The notes: generated by a model from the letters alone, not told the origin. A stretch of DNA of 64,000 nucleotides from Pseudonocardia sp. TRM90224 (GCF_021245725.1 NZ_JAJGSX010000011.1:62001-126000); one strand, 5' to 3'; numbered from the stretch's first letter, positions 52,301-60,056 are shown. Numbers and translations: made by a program.

Positions 52301-52797
52301 GGGGTGCGGTCGGCGCGGCGCTCGGCATCGCCTTCGGTCGCGCGGTCCGCGATGAGCACGGTGCGCTCGTCGTCGGTTCGGGGCCGGGGGAGTGGCTGGT
52401 GCTCGCCGAGCCCACCGACGTCGGCGCAGCCGAGCGGGTCGCTGCGAAGGTGGACGTGCCGGACGAGTTCGTCTCCGTCGTCGACCTGACCCACGGCCGG
52501 GCGATGCTGCGGATCGCCGGCCCGCGTGCGGCAGACGTCTTGGCGAAGGTGTGCGCGATCGACCTCTCCGACGACGTGACCCCCGACGGGGCCGCGCTGC
52601 GGACGTCCATCGCAAAAGTCGTCACGGACCTCGTCCGCACCGATCTTGCTCGCACCGATCTTCCCGGCGAGCGTGGCTTCGTGCTGCACTGCGAGCGCTC
52701 GTCGGGCCAGTACCTGCTCGACGCGCTGCTCGATGCCGGCGAGGAGTTCGGCATCCAATTCGACAGTAGGAGCGACGACGGTGCCCTTCCCGAGTGA
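49300..52797 (+). CDS. soxA: Fused alpha-gamma subunit of sarcosine oxidase / N-methylglutamate dehydrogenase (SoxA-SoxG)
   Basis: 1165 residues. 1-130: Fer2_4-type domain with RPRGLLTASYHDPG but no Cys, so no 2Fe-2S cluster. Near 168: VLVAGGGPAGITAALAAARAG, NAD-binding FAD/NAD oxidoreductase region. About 590-960: GcvT-like THF-binding domain (GIIDVTPIGKLDLRGPDVAQLLN, GVEAQRILRLEKGHFIVGQDTDG). About 985-1165: a SoxG-like gamma domain (SGPGEWLVLAEP, VVDLTHGRAMLRIAGPRAADVLAKVCAIDLS) normally encoded separately. Produces methylene-THF from the methyl group. The RPRG context resembles my memory of MgdC-type proteins (inference). Confidence 0.9.
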   Translation: MTSHRLTRQQGEVIDRARTIAFTWNGRNVTAHPGDTIVSALAAAGERVFSRSFKYHRPRGLLTASYHDPGTILQVDDEPNVRAAHRLATPGIAVSSQNTWPSLKLDVKAVNQVVGRFLAPGFYYKTFIQPERLWPVYEKVLARFAHAGRISGNAPHLQSHKRFAHPDVLVAGGGPAGITAALAAARAGARVMLVEEEHQLGGHLRWGGSAELARLAELRAAVAAEPGIEVLFDSAVLGRYDGNWIAVVEREHGHERLVKARAGTLVVAPGLIERPYVFAGNDLPGVMLSTAARRLINLYAVRPGDRAVVLTANADGDAVVADLRRAGVDVARIVDARRGEDVVRAHGRGRLRAVELADGRRIEADLLVTATGWTAPTALVNQAGDRPVYVPRAARFVPGRDLPESVLVAGGLAGDGSLDELCGHADAVGGEAARRALAHRARKLSVLPTRTGPAPEPAQRDASPIAALPLDEHPELFRGRTHGIVDFSEDVSSADIFTAAKEGYDSVELLKRYTTATMGPAQGKLETVNTVEVLAEATGSTIAETGTTTWRPVHVPVTLGALAGRISEPVRRSPMQAAHERLGARPLVAGQWIRPDHYGDPVAEARAVRESVGIIDVTPIGKLDLRGPDVAQLLNLLYVNKWSKLAVGRVRYGVMCAEDGVVFDDGVTGRLGEDHYLMSTTSSGAAAVWEWVENWLQTERPQWKVHVTPLTTAYASINVAGPRSRELVGRLVEDVDLAEDAFGYMNVRTGRLAGVDGCVLWRIGFTGELSYELHVPAGYGLHVWEALLEHGADLGVRPFGVEAQRILRLEKGHFIVGQDTDGLTRAFSAGLDWAVKLDKDDFAGRPELVWQEKSGGGPRLVGLQPVDGSVVPPEASQIVIDERIVGRVTSSRMSPTLRRSVCLAQLDAPLAVPGTEVTVLLPDGRRVPARVTEHHAHVDPEGNRLRGTSDEPVGPVRETGTATLRSPLEAPTRAVGSAAPCEATVTDLSHLTKVHVRAPHGGAVGAALGIAFGRAVRDEHGALVVGSGPGEWLVLAEPTDVGAAERVAAKVDVPDEFVSVVDLTHGRAMLRIAGPRAADVLAKVCAIDLSDDVTPDGAALRTSIAKVVTDLVRTDLARTDLPGERGFVLHCERSSGQYLLDALLDAGEEFGIQFDSRSDDGALPE

Positions 52798-54478
52798 CCT
52801 GGAGATCGCCCGCGGGGCGTCCTTGAAGCCGATCGAGGACGTCGCGGGGGAGATGGGCATCGACGCCCACCTGCTGGAGCCGTACGGCCGGGACGTGCTG
52901 AAGATCAGGCTGGAGGCGATCGAGGCGCTGGCCGACCGGCCGCGCGCCAAGTACGTGGTGGTATCGGCGGTGACGCCGACCCCGCTCGGCGAGGGCAAGA
53001 CCACGACGACGGTCGGGCTCGGCCAGGCCATGCGGCACATCGGCAAGCGGGCGACCGTCGCGATCCGGCAGCCGTCGATGGGCCCGACGTTCGGGATCAA
53101 GGGCGGCGCGGCCGGCGGTGGTTACTCGCAGGTGGTGCCGATGGAGACGCTCAACCTGCACCTCACCGGCGATTTCCACGCCGTCACCTCGGCGCACAAC
53201 ATGCTCTCCGCCGTGCTGGACAACCACCTGTTCCAGGGCAACGAGTCGGGGCTGGACCCGCACAACATCACCTGGCGGCGGGTGCTGGACGTCAACGATC
53301 GGGTGCTGCGCAACGTGATCGTCGGGCTCGGCTCGAAGATGGACGGGATCCCGCGCCAGACCGGTTTCGACATCACCGCGGCCTCGGAGGTCATGGCGAT
53401 CTTCGCGCTGGCCCGCTCGGTGCCGGAGATGCGCAAGCGGTTCGGCCGGATCGTCGTCGGCTACACCAACTCCGGCACTCCCGTCACCGCGGAGGACATC
53501 GGCGGTGCCGGGGCGATGGCCGTGATCATGCGCGAGGCGCTGAAGCCGAACCTGCTGCAGACGCTGGAGAACACGCCGGTGCTCGTGCACGCCGGCCCCT
53601 TCGGCAACATCGCCCACGGCAACTCGTCGGTCGTGGCCGACCTGATCGGCATCCACGCGGGCGACTTCCTGGTCACCGAGGCCGGTTTCGGCGCCGACAT
53701 GGGCGCCGAGCGCTTCTTCAACATCAAGTGCCGGGCGTCGGGGCTCACCCCGGACGCCGCCGTGGTCGTCGCGACCGTGCGGGCGCTCAAGGCGCACTCC
53801 GGCAAGCACAAGATCGTGGCCGGCAAGCCGCTCCCGGAGGCGCTGTTCGCGGAGAACCCCGACGAGGTGCACATCGGCGGCGCCAACCTGCGCAAGCAGA
53901 TCGAGAACATCCGGCTGCACGGCGTCTCACCGGTGGTGGCGATCAACGCCTTCCCCGGCGACCACCCGTCGGAGCACGAGGCGATCCGGCAGATCGCCGA
54001 GGAGATGGGTGCCCGCTCGGCCGTCTGCACGCACTTCGCGGAGGGCGGCAAGGGCGCCACCGAGCTGGCCGAGGCGGTCGCGGAGGCCGCGAACGAGCCG
54101 TCGGACTTCCAGTTCCTCTACCCCGACTCGGCATCGCTGCGGGAGAAGATCGAGACGGTCGCGCGCAAGGTGTACGGCGCCGACGGCGTCGACTACGACA
54201 TGTCGGCGTCGCGCCAGATCGACGCCTACGAGCGCAACGGCTTCGGCGACCTGCCCGTCTGCATCGCCAAGACGCACCTCTCGATCTCGTCGGACGCCTC
54301 GCTGAAGGGCGCCCCGACGGGCTGGCGGCTGCCCGTCCGGGAGGTGCGGGCCTCGGTCGGCGCGGGGTTCATCTACCCGATCTGCGGCGACATGCGCACG
54401 ATGCCCGGCCTCGGCGCGCACCCCGCCGCGCACACCATCGACATCGACGAGGAGGGACAGATCGTGGGCCTGTCCTGA
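52781..54478 (+). CDS. fhs: Formate-tetrahydrofolate ligase
   Basis: 565 residues, normal length. ATP/THF ligase motifs: TPTPLGEGKTTTTVGLGQA (P-loop), RQPSMGPTFGIKGGAAGGGYSQVVPME, and FNIKCRASGLTPDAAVVVATVRALK. Interconverts formate + THF + ATP with 10-formyl-THF in the cytosol. GTG at 52781 follows AGGAG and overlaps the oxidase gene by 17 bp, so it is co-translated. It probably handles the C1 unit released by demethylation; FolD, needed to link methylene- and formyl-THF, is not in the window. Confidence 0.95.
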   Translation: MPFPSDLEIARGASLKPIEDVAGEMGIDAHLLEPYGRDVLKIRLEAIEALADRPRAKYVVVSAVTPTPLGEGKTTTTVGLGQAMRHIGKRATVAIRQPSMGPTFGIKGGAAGGGYSQVVPMETLNLHLTGDFHAVTSAHNMLSAVLDNHLFQGNESGLDPHNITWRRVLDVNDRVLRNVIVGLGSKMDGIPRQTGFDITAASEVMAIFALARSVPEMRKRFGRIVVGYTNSGTPVTAEDIGGAGAMAVIMREALKPNLLQTLENTPVLVHAGPFGNIAHGNSSVVADLIGIHAGDFLVTEAGFGADMGAERFFNIKCRASGLTPDAAVVVATVRALKAHSGKHKIVAGKPLPEALFAENPDEVHIGGANLRKQIENIRLHGVSPVVAINAFPGDHPSEHEAIRQIAEEMGARSAVCTHFAEGGKGATELAEAVAEAANEPSDFQFLYPDSASLREKIETVARKVYGADGVDYDMSASRQIDAYERNGFGDLPVCIAKTHLSISSDASLKGAPTGWRLPVREVRASVGAGFIYPICGDMRTMPGLGAHPAAHTIDIDEEGQIVGLS

Positions 54479-54550
54479 AGGACAGGGCTGTCGCACCGAC
54501 GGAAATGTGGTAAGACCCTTGTGTCAGATGAACGGGCACAGGGAGGAATC

Positions 54551-54739
54551 ATGATGAGGGTTCTGGAGCGGGCCGCGGACGTGCTGCTGCGGGCGGTCGC
54601 ACCGCGGATGCTGGCCGAGGCGGTCGACTGGTGGGAGTTCTGTTACTGCACCGGTTCGAAGGCCTTCGAAAGGCACTGCTATCTCGTCGGCGCGAGTCAG
54701 GTCTCGTGCGGGCCGTGTGTGCAGCGAGGACCGTGCTGA
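54551..54739 (+). CDS. Small cysteine-rich peptide, unknown
   Basis: 62 residues; not a family I can name. A helical, amphipathic first half (MMRVLERAADVLLRAVAPRM, with four Arg) is followed by an aromatic hinge VDWWEF and a cysteine-rich tail: Cys at 31, 33, 43, 53, 56 and 62 (CYC, HC, SCGPC, terminal GPC). Excellent Shine-Dalgarno GGGAGGAATC precedes tandem ATGs at 54551/54554; an in-frame GTG at 54521 is less likely. 72 bp after fhs, same strand; a strong hairpin follows. Could be a metal-binding peptide, a leader-plus-core RiPP-like precursor, or a disulfide-rich secreted peptide. Confidence 0.75.
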   Translation: MMRVLERAADVLLRAVAPRMLAEAVDWWEFCYCTGSKAFERHCYLVGASQVSCGPCVQRGPC

Positions 54740-54752
54740 GAGCTGTCCGAAT

Positions 54753-54795
54753 GCCGCCGGACGGGCCGCTGGCCCGTTCGGCGGCGCTCTTTGTC
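54753..54795 (+). terminator. Intrinsic terminator candidate after the Cys-rich peptide
   Basis: 15-bp stem with one G-T type mismatch (54753-54767 GCCGCCGGACGGGCC pairing with 54771-54785), 3-nt loop, followed by CTCTTTGT. Very stable, with a modest U-run. Separates the sox-fhs-peptide operon from the transporter-tdm-tmm operon. Confidence 0.65.
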
Positions 54796-54820
54796 GCCCT
54801 AGTGGAGATTGCTCCATAAT
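54791..54820 (+). promoter_or_regulatory. Candidate sigma-70-type promoter for transporter-tdm-tmm operon
   Basis: TTGTCG (54791-54796) and CATAAT (54815-54820) with an 18-bp spacer, in an unusually AT-rich patch (CATAATCGATCAAATT) of this GC-rich window. About 97 bp before the EamA start. Confidence 0.4.
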
Positions 54821-54916
54821 CGATCAAATTCCCTGCTCACGGAGGGTGTACAGGCGCGCGCCGAAGAGGGATGATCTGGGTCACATCCAGCGCAGCAGCT
54901 CCTGTGAGGGGTAAGG

Positions 54917-55981
54917 ATGCTCGACTCGGAGAAAGTTCAGCGGTTGCGCGTCGAACACCGCAACCGACAGGTTCGATGGGGATTCATCTGGGCGCTCTGG
55001 TGCGCTGTGCTGTGGGCTGCGTGGTACGTGCCCGGCACTGCGATCTATTCCGAGGCGCCGTTTGCGGACATGACCAAGGAATACCTGCTCGCGGCCATGG
55101 TGATCACACTCTTGAACGCGATCGCCGTGTTGCTCGCGATGTTTCTCTGGGTCGGTGTGCTGGGCAAGTTCGGCGATTACGTGCGCACCGTGAAGCAGGT
55201 CCGGATCTCTCGCTGGTACCTCCCGGCCGGCCTCGCGGGCATGCTCGCGATCTTCGGCTCGGTGCTGGCCATCGCCTACGTCGGCGCCGCGTTCGCGGCC
55301 GTCGCCGCGCTGCTCTACCCGATCATCGGCGCGCTGCTCGCGCGCGTTTGGTACAACGAGCGGATCACGCCGCAGGCCGCGGTCGGGATCATCGTCGTGG
55401 TCGCGGGCGGTGTGATCGTCTTCGCGCCGGGCATCATCGGCGAGCTCACCGGCGCCGGCACCGGCGGGCTGCTCGGTTACGTCGGAGGCGCACTGGCGTT
55501 CATCGGGTGGGGCGTCGAAGGCGCCATCGCCGGCCGCGCGCTGGACGTCAGCGACCCCGACGTCGGGCTGACCATCCGGTTCACCGCCGAGGTGGCGCTC
55601 TGGATCATCGTCGGCGTGCCCGTCGCGTCGGCGCTGGCCGGCGGCCGGTTCTGGGAGGTCGTCGGGCTCACGCTGGCCAACCCGAACAACCTGCTGCTGC
55701 TGGTGCTGCTCGGGTTGACCTTCGGGTTCTGCTACGTCGCCTGGTACAAGTCGTTCCCGCTGATCGGGGTCGGGCGTGGGCAGGCCATCGCGTCGCTGTA
55801 CGGCCCGCTCGCGATCGTCTGGCTCTTCCTCTTCAAGCCCGAATCGCCACCCGCGATCCAGTTCGTCATCGGCGCGATCGTCGCCGTGATCGGCAGCTTC
55901 GTGCTGTTCACCGAGCGCCGCGACGTCCTGGAGGTCATCCGGGCCGTACCGGGCATCCACACCGGCGCGAAGGGCGGCTGA
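54917..55981 (+). CDS. EamA/DMT family transporter
   Basis: 354 residues, ten predicted helices in two five-helix halves. First helix FIWALWCAVLWAAWYVPGTAIY, later VGAAFAAVAALLYPIIGALLARVWYNERITPQAAVGIIVVVAGG (end of the first EamA repeat with the typical P-I-x-x-x-L-x-x-x-x-x-x-E region) and a second-repeat equivalent GRGQAIASLYGPLAIVWLFLF. First gene of a tight operon with tdm and tmm, so TMA/TMAO or another methylated amine is the likely cargo (inference). ATG start follows GAGGGGTAAGG. Confidence 0.88.
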   Translation: MLDSEKVQRLRVEHRNRQVRWGFIWALWCAVLWAAWYVPGTAIYSEAPFADMTKEYLLAAMVITLLNAIAVLLAMFLWVGVLGKFGDYVRTVKQVRISRWYLPAGLAGMLAIFGSVLAIAYVGAAFAAVAALLYPIIGALLARVWYNERITPQAAVGIIVVVAGGVIVFAPGIIGELTGAGTGGLLGYVGGALAFIGWGVEGAIAGRALDVSDPDVGLTIRFTAEVALWIIVGVPVASALAGGRFWEVVGLTLANPNNLLLLVLLGLTFGFCYVAWYKSFPLIGVGRGQAIASLYGPLAIVWLFLFKPESPPAIQFVIGAIVAVIGSFVLFTERRDVLEVIRAVPGIHTGAKGG

Positions 55982-55983
55982 CC

Positions 55984-56274
55984 GTGTCCGAGCTGCACAT
56001 CAAGGGATTCATGCTGGAGCTGCTCTCGGCCGCCCCGATGTGGGACAACGAGCTGGCCGCCGCCGTCATGCAGGAGTACGGCCTGTCGGGCGAGTACTGG
56101 TACGGCACCGTTCGGCTGACGCTCACCGACCTGTACTCCGGCGGCCTGCTCGACGAGGTCGAGACGACCGTGACGGCCACCGACGACGGGGAGGAGAGGC
56201 TGTTGTTCAAGTTCGCGCTCAACGACTTCGGCCGCGACCGCATGCGGCAATCCGGATTGGCGGTGGCGACGTGA
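55984..56274 (+). CDS. Small conserved-looking protein, winged-helix-like, unknown
   Basis: 96 residues, soluble, acidic. The pattern MSELHIKGFMLELLSAAPMWDNELAAAVMQEY then VRLTLTDLYSGGLLDEVETT is reminiscent of a small winged-helix (PadR-like): helix, turn, helix, beta-wing with DDGEERLLFKFALND. It could be a regulator or a small subunit. GTG 2 bp after the transporter stop; its own stop overlaps the next tiny gene (GTGA). Not recognised with confidence. Confidence 0.75.
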   Translation: MSELHIKGFMLELLSAAPMWDNELAAAVMQEYGLSGEYWYGTVRLTLTDLYSGGLLDEVETTVTATDDGEERLLFKFALNDFGRDRMRQSGLAVAT

Positions 56275-56378
56275 GCTGGTTCGGTTATGCGGCAGGCCCG
56301 GTTTTGATGACGATCCTGTTCATCGGGCTGCCCCTGCTCGCGCTCTACCAGGCCCGCACCTTCGTCAAGAAGCTGTGA
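56271..56378 (+). CDS. 35-residue single-helix membrane microprotein
   Basis: 35 residues: short polar N-terminus, one hydrophobic helix (AAGPVLMTILFIGLPLLALY), and a basic C-terminal tail (RTFVKKL) that would sit in the cytoplasm. GTGA overlaps link it to both neighbours (56271-56274 and 56375-56378), so translation is coupled to the 96-aa gene and tdm. This argues that it is a real gene. Possibly a small transporter-associated or Tdm-recruiting subunit; no family known to me. Confidence 0.65.
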   Translation: MSWFGYAAGPVLMTILFIGLPLLALYQARTFVKKL

Positions 56379-58699
56379 CGTCCGCTCGCCTGCTGGTGCC
56401 CGGCTTGCTCTCTCGCGAGCCGGGCCTCGAGACGTACTGGGTGCGCCCCGGCGGGGTGACGGCGTTGCGGCTGGCCGGTGGCGACCGGCTCGACGTCGTC
56501 GACCGCGATGGGCGCCAGCGCGCCGAGGTGACCGTGCTGGCCGGTCGCTTGGGTGATCGCTCGGGTGGTCTGCAGGCCGACGCACCGGCCACGGTGGTGC
56601 GCCGCGCCGAGAGCGTGCACGGCGTGCTGGCCGAGCACGGCGTCGACCCCGCGCAGGCGCGGGCCGCGGTGCTGTTCGGGGAGTGGTCGCCGGCGGGAGC
56701 GCGCGAGTCGTTCACCGTCGAGGACGACGCCGGCGACACGGTGGTGGTCGTTGCGGCACCCGCGCCGGCCATGGCGGTCGACGAGCAGAACCCGCCGTCC
56801 GACCTCGTGCTGGAGGTCCGCCGCGCGGTGCTGCGACCCGTGCCCGACCGGCCGTTGCCGGAGCCGCTCGCCGAACCGGTGCTCGACATGCGCATCGACG
56901 CCGCGACGGCGTCGAGCTACGAGGTGCGCGAAGGCCAGTTCATCCAGGTCATCGACGTCGAGGGTCGGCAGTGCTCCGACTTCCTCGCGTTCGGGGCGCG
57001 GCGGCTGCAGGAGGGCGACGAGCGCGGCCTCGACTCCACCACCACCCGCTACCTGATGGGCAACGCGTACCCGCAGCCCGGCCTGTTCGGGAAGTTCTAC
57101 GACCAGGACGCGCAGCCGCTCGTCGAGATCGTGCGCGACACCGTCGGGCGCCACGACACGTTCGGGCTGGCCTGCAACGCGAAGTACTACGCCGACATGG
57201 GCTACCCGGGCCACGTCAACTGCACCGACAACTTCAACCGCGAGCTCTCCGGCTACGGCATCGCCCCACGGGCCGGCTGGCCGGCGCTCAACCTCTTCTA
57301 CAACACCGCGTTCGACGACCACAACCTGCTGGTCTTCGACGAGCCGTGGTCCCGGCCGGGCGACTACGTCCTGCTGCGCGCGAGCCAGGACCTCGTCTGC
57401 GCGTCGTCGGCGTGCCCCGACGACATCGACCCGTCCAACGCGTGGGTGCCCACCGACGTCCACGTGCGCGTGTACGACGCCCCGACGAACCCCACGAGGA
57501 CGTTCTCCATGGCCATCGCGCACCGGGTGACCCCCGAATCGGCGGCGACGCTGACCAAGCAGACCGCTTTCCACGCCAGGACATCCGCCCTGACCAGGCA
57601 GTTCGTCGAGTACCGCGGATACTGGCTGCCGTCGAGCTTCGATCAGCACGGGCCGCAGGCCGAGTACTGGGCCTGCCGCGAGCGCGCGGCCGTCATGGAC
57701 CTCTCGCCGCTGCGCAAGTTCGAGGTGCTCGGGCCCGACGCGGAGGCGTTGCTGCAGGCCACGGTCACGCGCAACATCCGGAAGCTCTCACACGGGCAGG
57801 TCGTCTACTCGGCGGTCTGCAACGAGACCGGCGGCATGATCGACGACTGCACCGTGTTCCGGCTCGGCGACACCAACTTCCGGTTCGTCGGCGGCGACGA
57901 GTACAGCGGCGTGTGGCTGCGCGAGCAGGCCCAGCGGCTCGGGCTCGACCGGGTGTGGGTGAAGCACTCCACCGACCAGCTGCACAACATCGCCGTGCAG
58001 GGCCCGGCCAGCCGCGACCTGCTCAAGGAGATCATCTGGACGCCGCCGACGCAGGCCGCGTTCACCGACCTGACGTGGTTCCGGTTCGCGATCGGACGCA
58101 TCGGCGACCACAACGGCATCCCGCTGCTCATCTCGCGCACCGGCTACTCGGGTGAGCTCGGCTACGAGCTGTGGGTGCACCCGGACGACGGCGTGGCGCT
58201 GTGGGACGCCGTGTGGGCGGCGGGGCAGCCGCACGGGCTCACGCCGCTCGGGCTGGAGGCGCTCGACATCCTGCGCATCGAGGCGGGGCTGGTGTTCGCC
58301 GGCTACGACTTCTCCGACCAGACCGACCCGTACGAGGCCGGCATCGGCTTCACCGTGCCGTTGAAGACCAAGGAGGACGACTTCGTCGGGCGCGACGCGC
58401 TGCTGGGCCGCAAGGCCTCGCCGCAGCGCACGCTCGTCGGGCTGGAGCTGGCCGGGAACGAGCCCGCGGCGCACGGCGACTGCGTGCACGTGGGCCGTTC
58501 CCAGGTCGGGGTGGTCACCAGCGCCACCCGCTCGCCCATCCTGCGCAAGAACATCGCGCTCTGCCGGATCGCCGTGCAGCACAGCGAGATCGGCACGGCC
58601 GTCGAGGTCGGGAAGCTCGACGGTCACCAGAAACGCATTCCCGCGAGGGTCGTCCGCTTCCCGTTCTACGACCCCGACAAGACCCGGCCCCGATCCTGA
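56375..58699 (+). CDS. tdm: Trimethylamine N-oxide demethylase (DUF1989 + GcvT fusion)
   Basis: 774 residues, close to known Tdm length. First ~180 residues: N-terminal DUF1989-like half repeat. About 185-370: DUF1989 (GQFIQVIDVEGRQCSDFLAF, LDSTTTRYLMGN) with LVCASSACPDDIDPSN holding Cys342 and Cys347, the metal-site region. About 400-770: GcvT domain (AAVMDLSPLRKFEVLGPDAEALLQ, SRTGYSGELGYELWV, LEALDILRIEAGL). Tdm splits TMAO into dimethylamine and formaldehyde, and the GcvT domain passes the formaldehyde to THF. GTG overlaps the microprotein stop; tmm follows after 26 bp. Confidence 0.92.
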   Translation: MTSARLLVPGLLSREPGLETYWVRPGGVTALRLAGGDRLDVVDRDGRQRAEVTVLAGRLGDRSGGLQADAPATVVRRAESVHGVLAEHGVDPAQARAAVLFGEWSPAGARESFTVEDDAGDTVVVVAAPAPAMAVDEQNPPSDLVLEVRRAVLRPVPDRPLPEPLAEPVLDMRIDAATASSYEVREGQFIQVIDVEGRQCSDFLAFGARRLQEGDERGLDSTTTRYLMGNAYPQPGLFGKFYDQDAQPLVEIVRDTVGRHDTFGLACNAKYYADMGYPGHVNCTDNFNRELSGYGIAPRAGWPALNLFYNTAFDDHNLLVFDEPWSRPGDYVLLRASQDLVCASSACPDDIDPSNAWVPTDVHVRVYDAPTNPTRTFSMAIAHRVTPESAATLTKQTAFHARTSALTRQFVEYRGYWLPSSFDQHGPQAEYWACRERAAVMDLSPLRKFEVLGPDAEALLQATVTRNIRKLSHGQVVYSAVCNETGGMIDDCTVFRLGDTNFRFVGGDEYSGVWLREQAQRLGLDRVWVKHSTDQLHNIAVQGPASRDLLKEIIWTPPTQAAFTDLTWFRFAIGRIGDHNGIPLLISRTGYSGELGYELWVHPDDGVALWDAVWAAGQPHGLTPLGLEALDILRIEAGLVFAGYDFSDQTDPYEAGIGFTVPLKTKEDDFVGRDALLGRKASPQRTLVGLELAGNEPAAHGDCVHVGRSQVGVVTSATRSPILRKNIALCRIAVQHSEIGTAVEVGKLDGHQKRIPARVVRFPFYDPDKTRPRS

Positions 58700-58725
58700 G
58701 CGGGCTGATCACGAGTGGAGGAACC

Positions 58726-60054
58726 ATGGCACGCGTCGCCGTCATCGGCGCCGGCCCGAGCGGCCTTGCCCAGCTGCAGGCGTTCGCTGCGGCTCGCAGC
58801 AGCGGGGTGGAGGTACCCGAGGTCGTCTGCTTCGAGAAGCAGAGCGACTGGGGTGGGTTGTGGAACTACACCTGGCGCACCGGGCTCGACCAGTACGGCG
58901 ACCCCGTCCACGGCAGCATGTACCGGTACCTGTGGTCCAACGGGCCGAAGGAATGCCTCGAGTTCGCCGACTACCCGTTCGACACGCATTTCGGGAAGCC
59001 GATCCCGTCGTTCCCGCCGCGGGCCGCGTTGTACGACTACATCACCGGGCGCGCGATGCAGAGCGGCGTCCGCGACCAGATCCGGTTCGACTCCGCCGTG
59101 CGCTGGGTCGGCTTCTCCGACGACCGCTTCCAGCTGACCGTCGAGAGCCGCGCCGACGGGCGGACCAGCACCGAGGAGTTCGACCACGTCATCGTCGCGA
59201 CCGGGCACTTCTCGACGCCGAACGCGCCGGAGTACCCGGGGTTCGCCACGTTCCCCGGCCGGATCATGCACTCGCACGACGTCCGCGACGCGCAGGAGTT
59301 CACCGGCAAGGATCTGCTGATCCTCGGGTCCAGCTACTCCGCCGAGGACATCGCGCTGCAGTCGAAGAAGTACGGCGCCCGCTCGGTCACCGTCGCCTAC
59401 CGCAACGCGCCGATGGGCTTCGGCTGGCCCGACGGGATCGTCGAGGTGCCCAAGCTCGAGCGGGTGGAGGGGCGCACGGCGCACTTCGTCGACGGGACCT
59501 CGCGCGACGTCGACGCGATCGTGCTCTGCACGGGCTACCGGCACTGGTTCCCGTTCATGGAGGACGAGCTGCGCCTGCAGACGACGAACGTCCTCTACCC
59601 GGACAACCTGTACAAGGGTGTGGTCTGGACGGCCAACCCGAAGCTCATGTACTTGGGCATGCAAGACCAGTACTACACGTTCACGATGTTCGACGCGCAG
59701 GCCTGGTACGCGCGTGACGTCGTGCTCGGGCGGGCCACGCTGCCGTCGAGGGCGGAGATGGACGCCGACATCGCGTCGTGGCGCGCGCGGCAGGACACGC
59801 TGAGCAACCCGGCCGAGGACATCGACTTCCAGACCGACTACGTGCGCGACCTGCTCAAGGTGATCGACTACCCGGCGTTCGACCTCGACATGGTGCGCGA
59901 CCACTTCAACACGTGGGAGCACCACAAGGAGGAGAGCATCACCGGCTACCGCGACCGGTCGTTCGCCTCGCCGTGCACCGGCTCGGTCGGTCCGCTGCAC
60001 CACACGCCGTGGTGGGACGAGCCGGACGACACCCTGGAGACGTTCCTGAGGTAA
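58726..60054 (+). CDS. tmm: Trimethylamine monooxygenase (flavin-containing monooxygenase)
   Basis: 442 residues, the same size as characterised Tmm enzymes. FAD motif GAGPSGLA at 8-15; CFEKQSDWGGLWNYTWRTG and HGSMYRYLWSNGPKECLEFADY, both nearly invariant in Tmm; FMO-identifying FPGRIMHSHDV near 177; NADP motif GSSYSAEDI near 201; and CTGYRHWFPF. Oxidises trimethylamine to TMAO with NADPH and O2 in the cytoplasm. ATG follows GGAGGAACC. Placed directly after tdm, so the product is immediately demethylated. TAA stop is 2 bp before a family C palindrome. Confidence 0.96.
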   Translation: MARVAVIGAGPSGLAQLQAFAAARSSGVEVPEVVCFEKQSDWGGLWNYTWRTGLDQYGDPVHGSMYRYLWSNGPKECLEFADYPFDTHFGKPIPSFPPRAALYDYITGRAMQSGVRDQIRFDSAVRWVGFSDDRFQLTVESRADGRTSTEEFDHVIVATGHFSTPNAPEYPGFATFPGRIMHSHDVRDAQEFTGKDLLILGSSYSAEDIALQSKKYGARSVTVAYRNAPMGFGWPDGIVEVPKLERVEGRTAHFVDGTSRDVDAIVLCTGYRHWFPFMEDELRLQTTNVLYPDNLYKGVVWTANPKLMYLGMQDQYYTFTMFDAQAWYARDVVLGRATLPSRAEMDADIASWRARQDTLSNPAEDIDFQTDYVRDLLKVIDYPAFDLDMVRDHFNTWEHHKEESITGYRDRSFASPCTGSVGPLHHTPWWDEPDDTLETFLR

Positions 60055-60056
60055 AC

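Noticed and set aside
47786..52797. Definite assignment as sarcosine oxidase
   Set aside because: The same family serves as N-methylglutamate dehydrogenase; linkage to gmaS-mgsABC favours the latter, so only the family is asserted.
54551..54739. Cys-rich peptide as mycofactocin precursor or quinohemoprotein amine dehydrogenase gamma subunit
   Set aside because: No mftB/C-type or radical-SAM/QHNDH alpha-beta genes nearby and the Cys/Trp spacing and C-terminus do not match either family as I know them.
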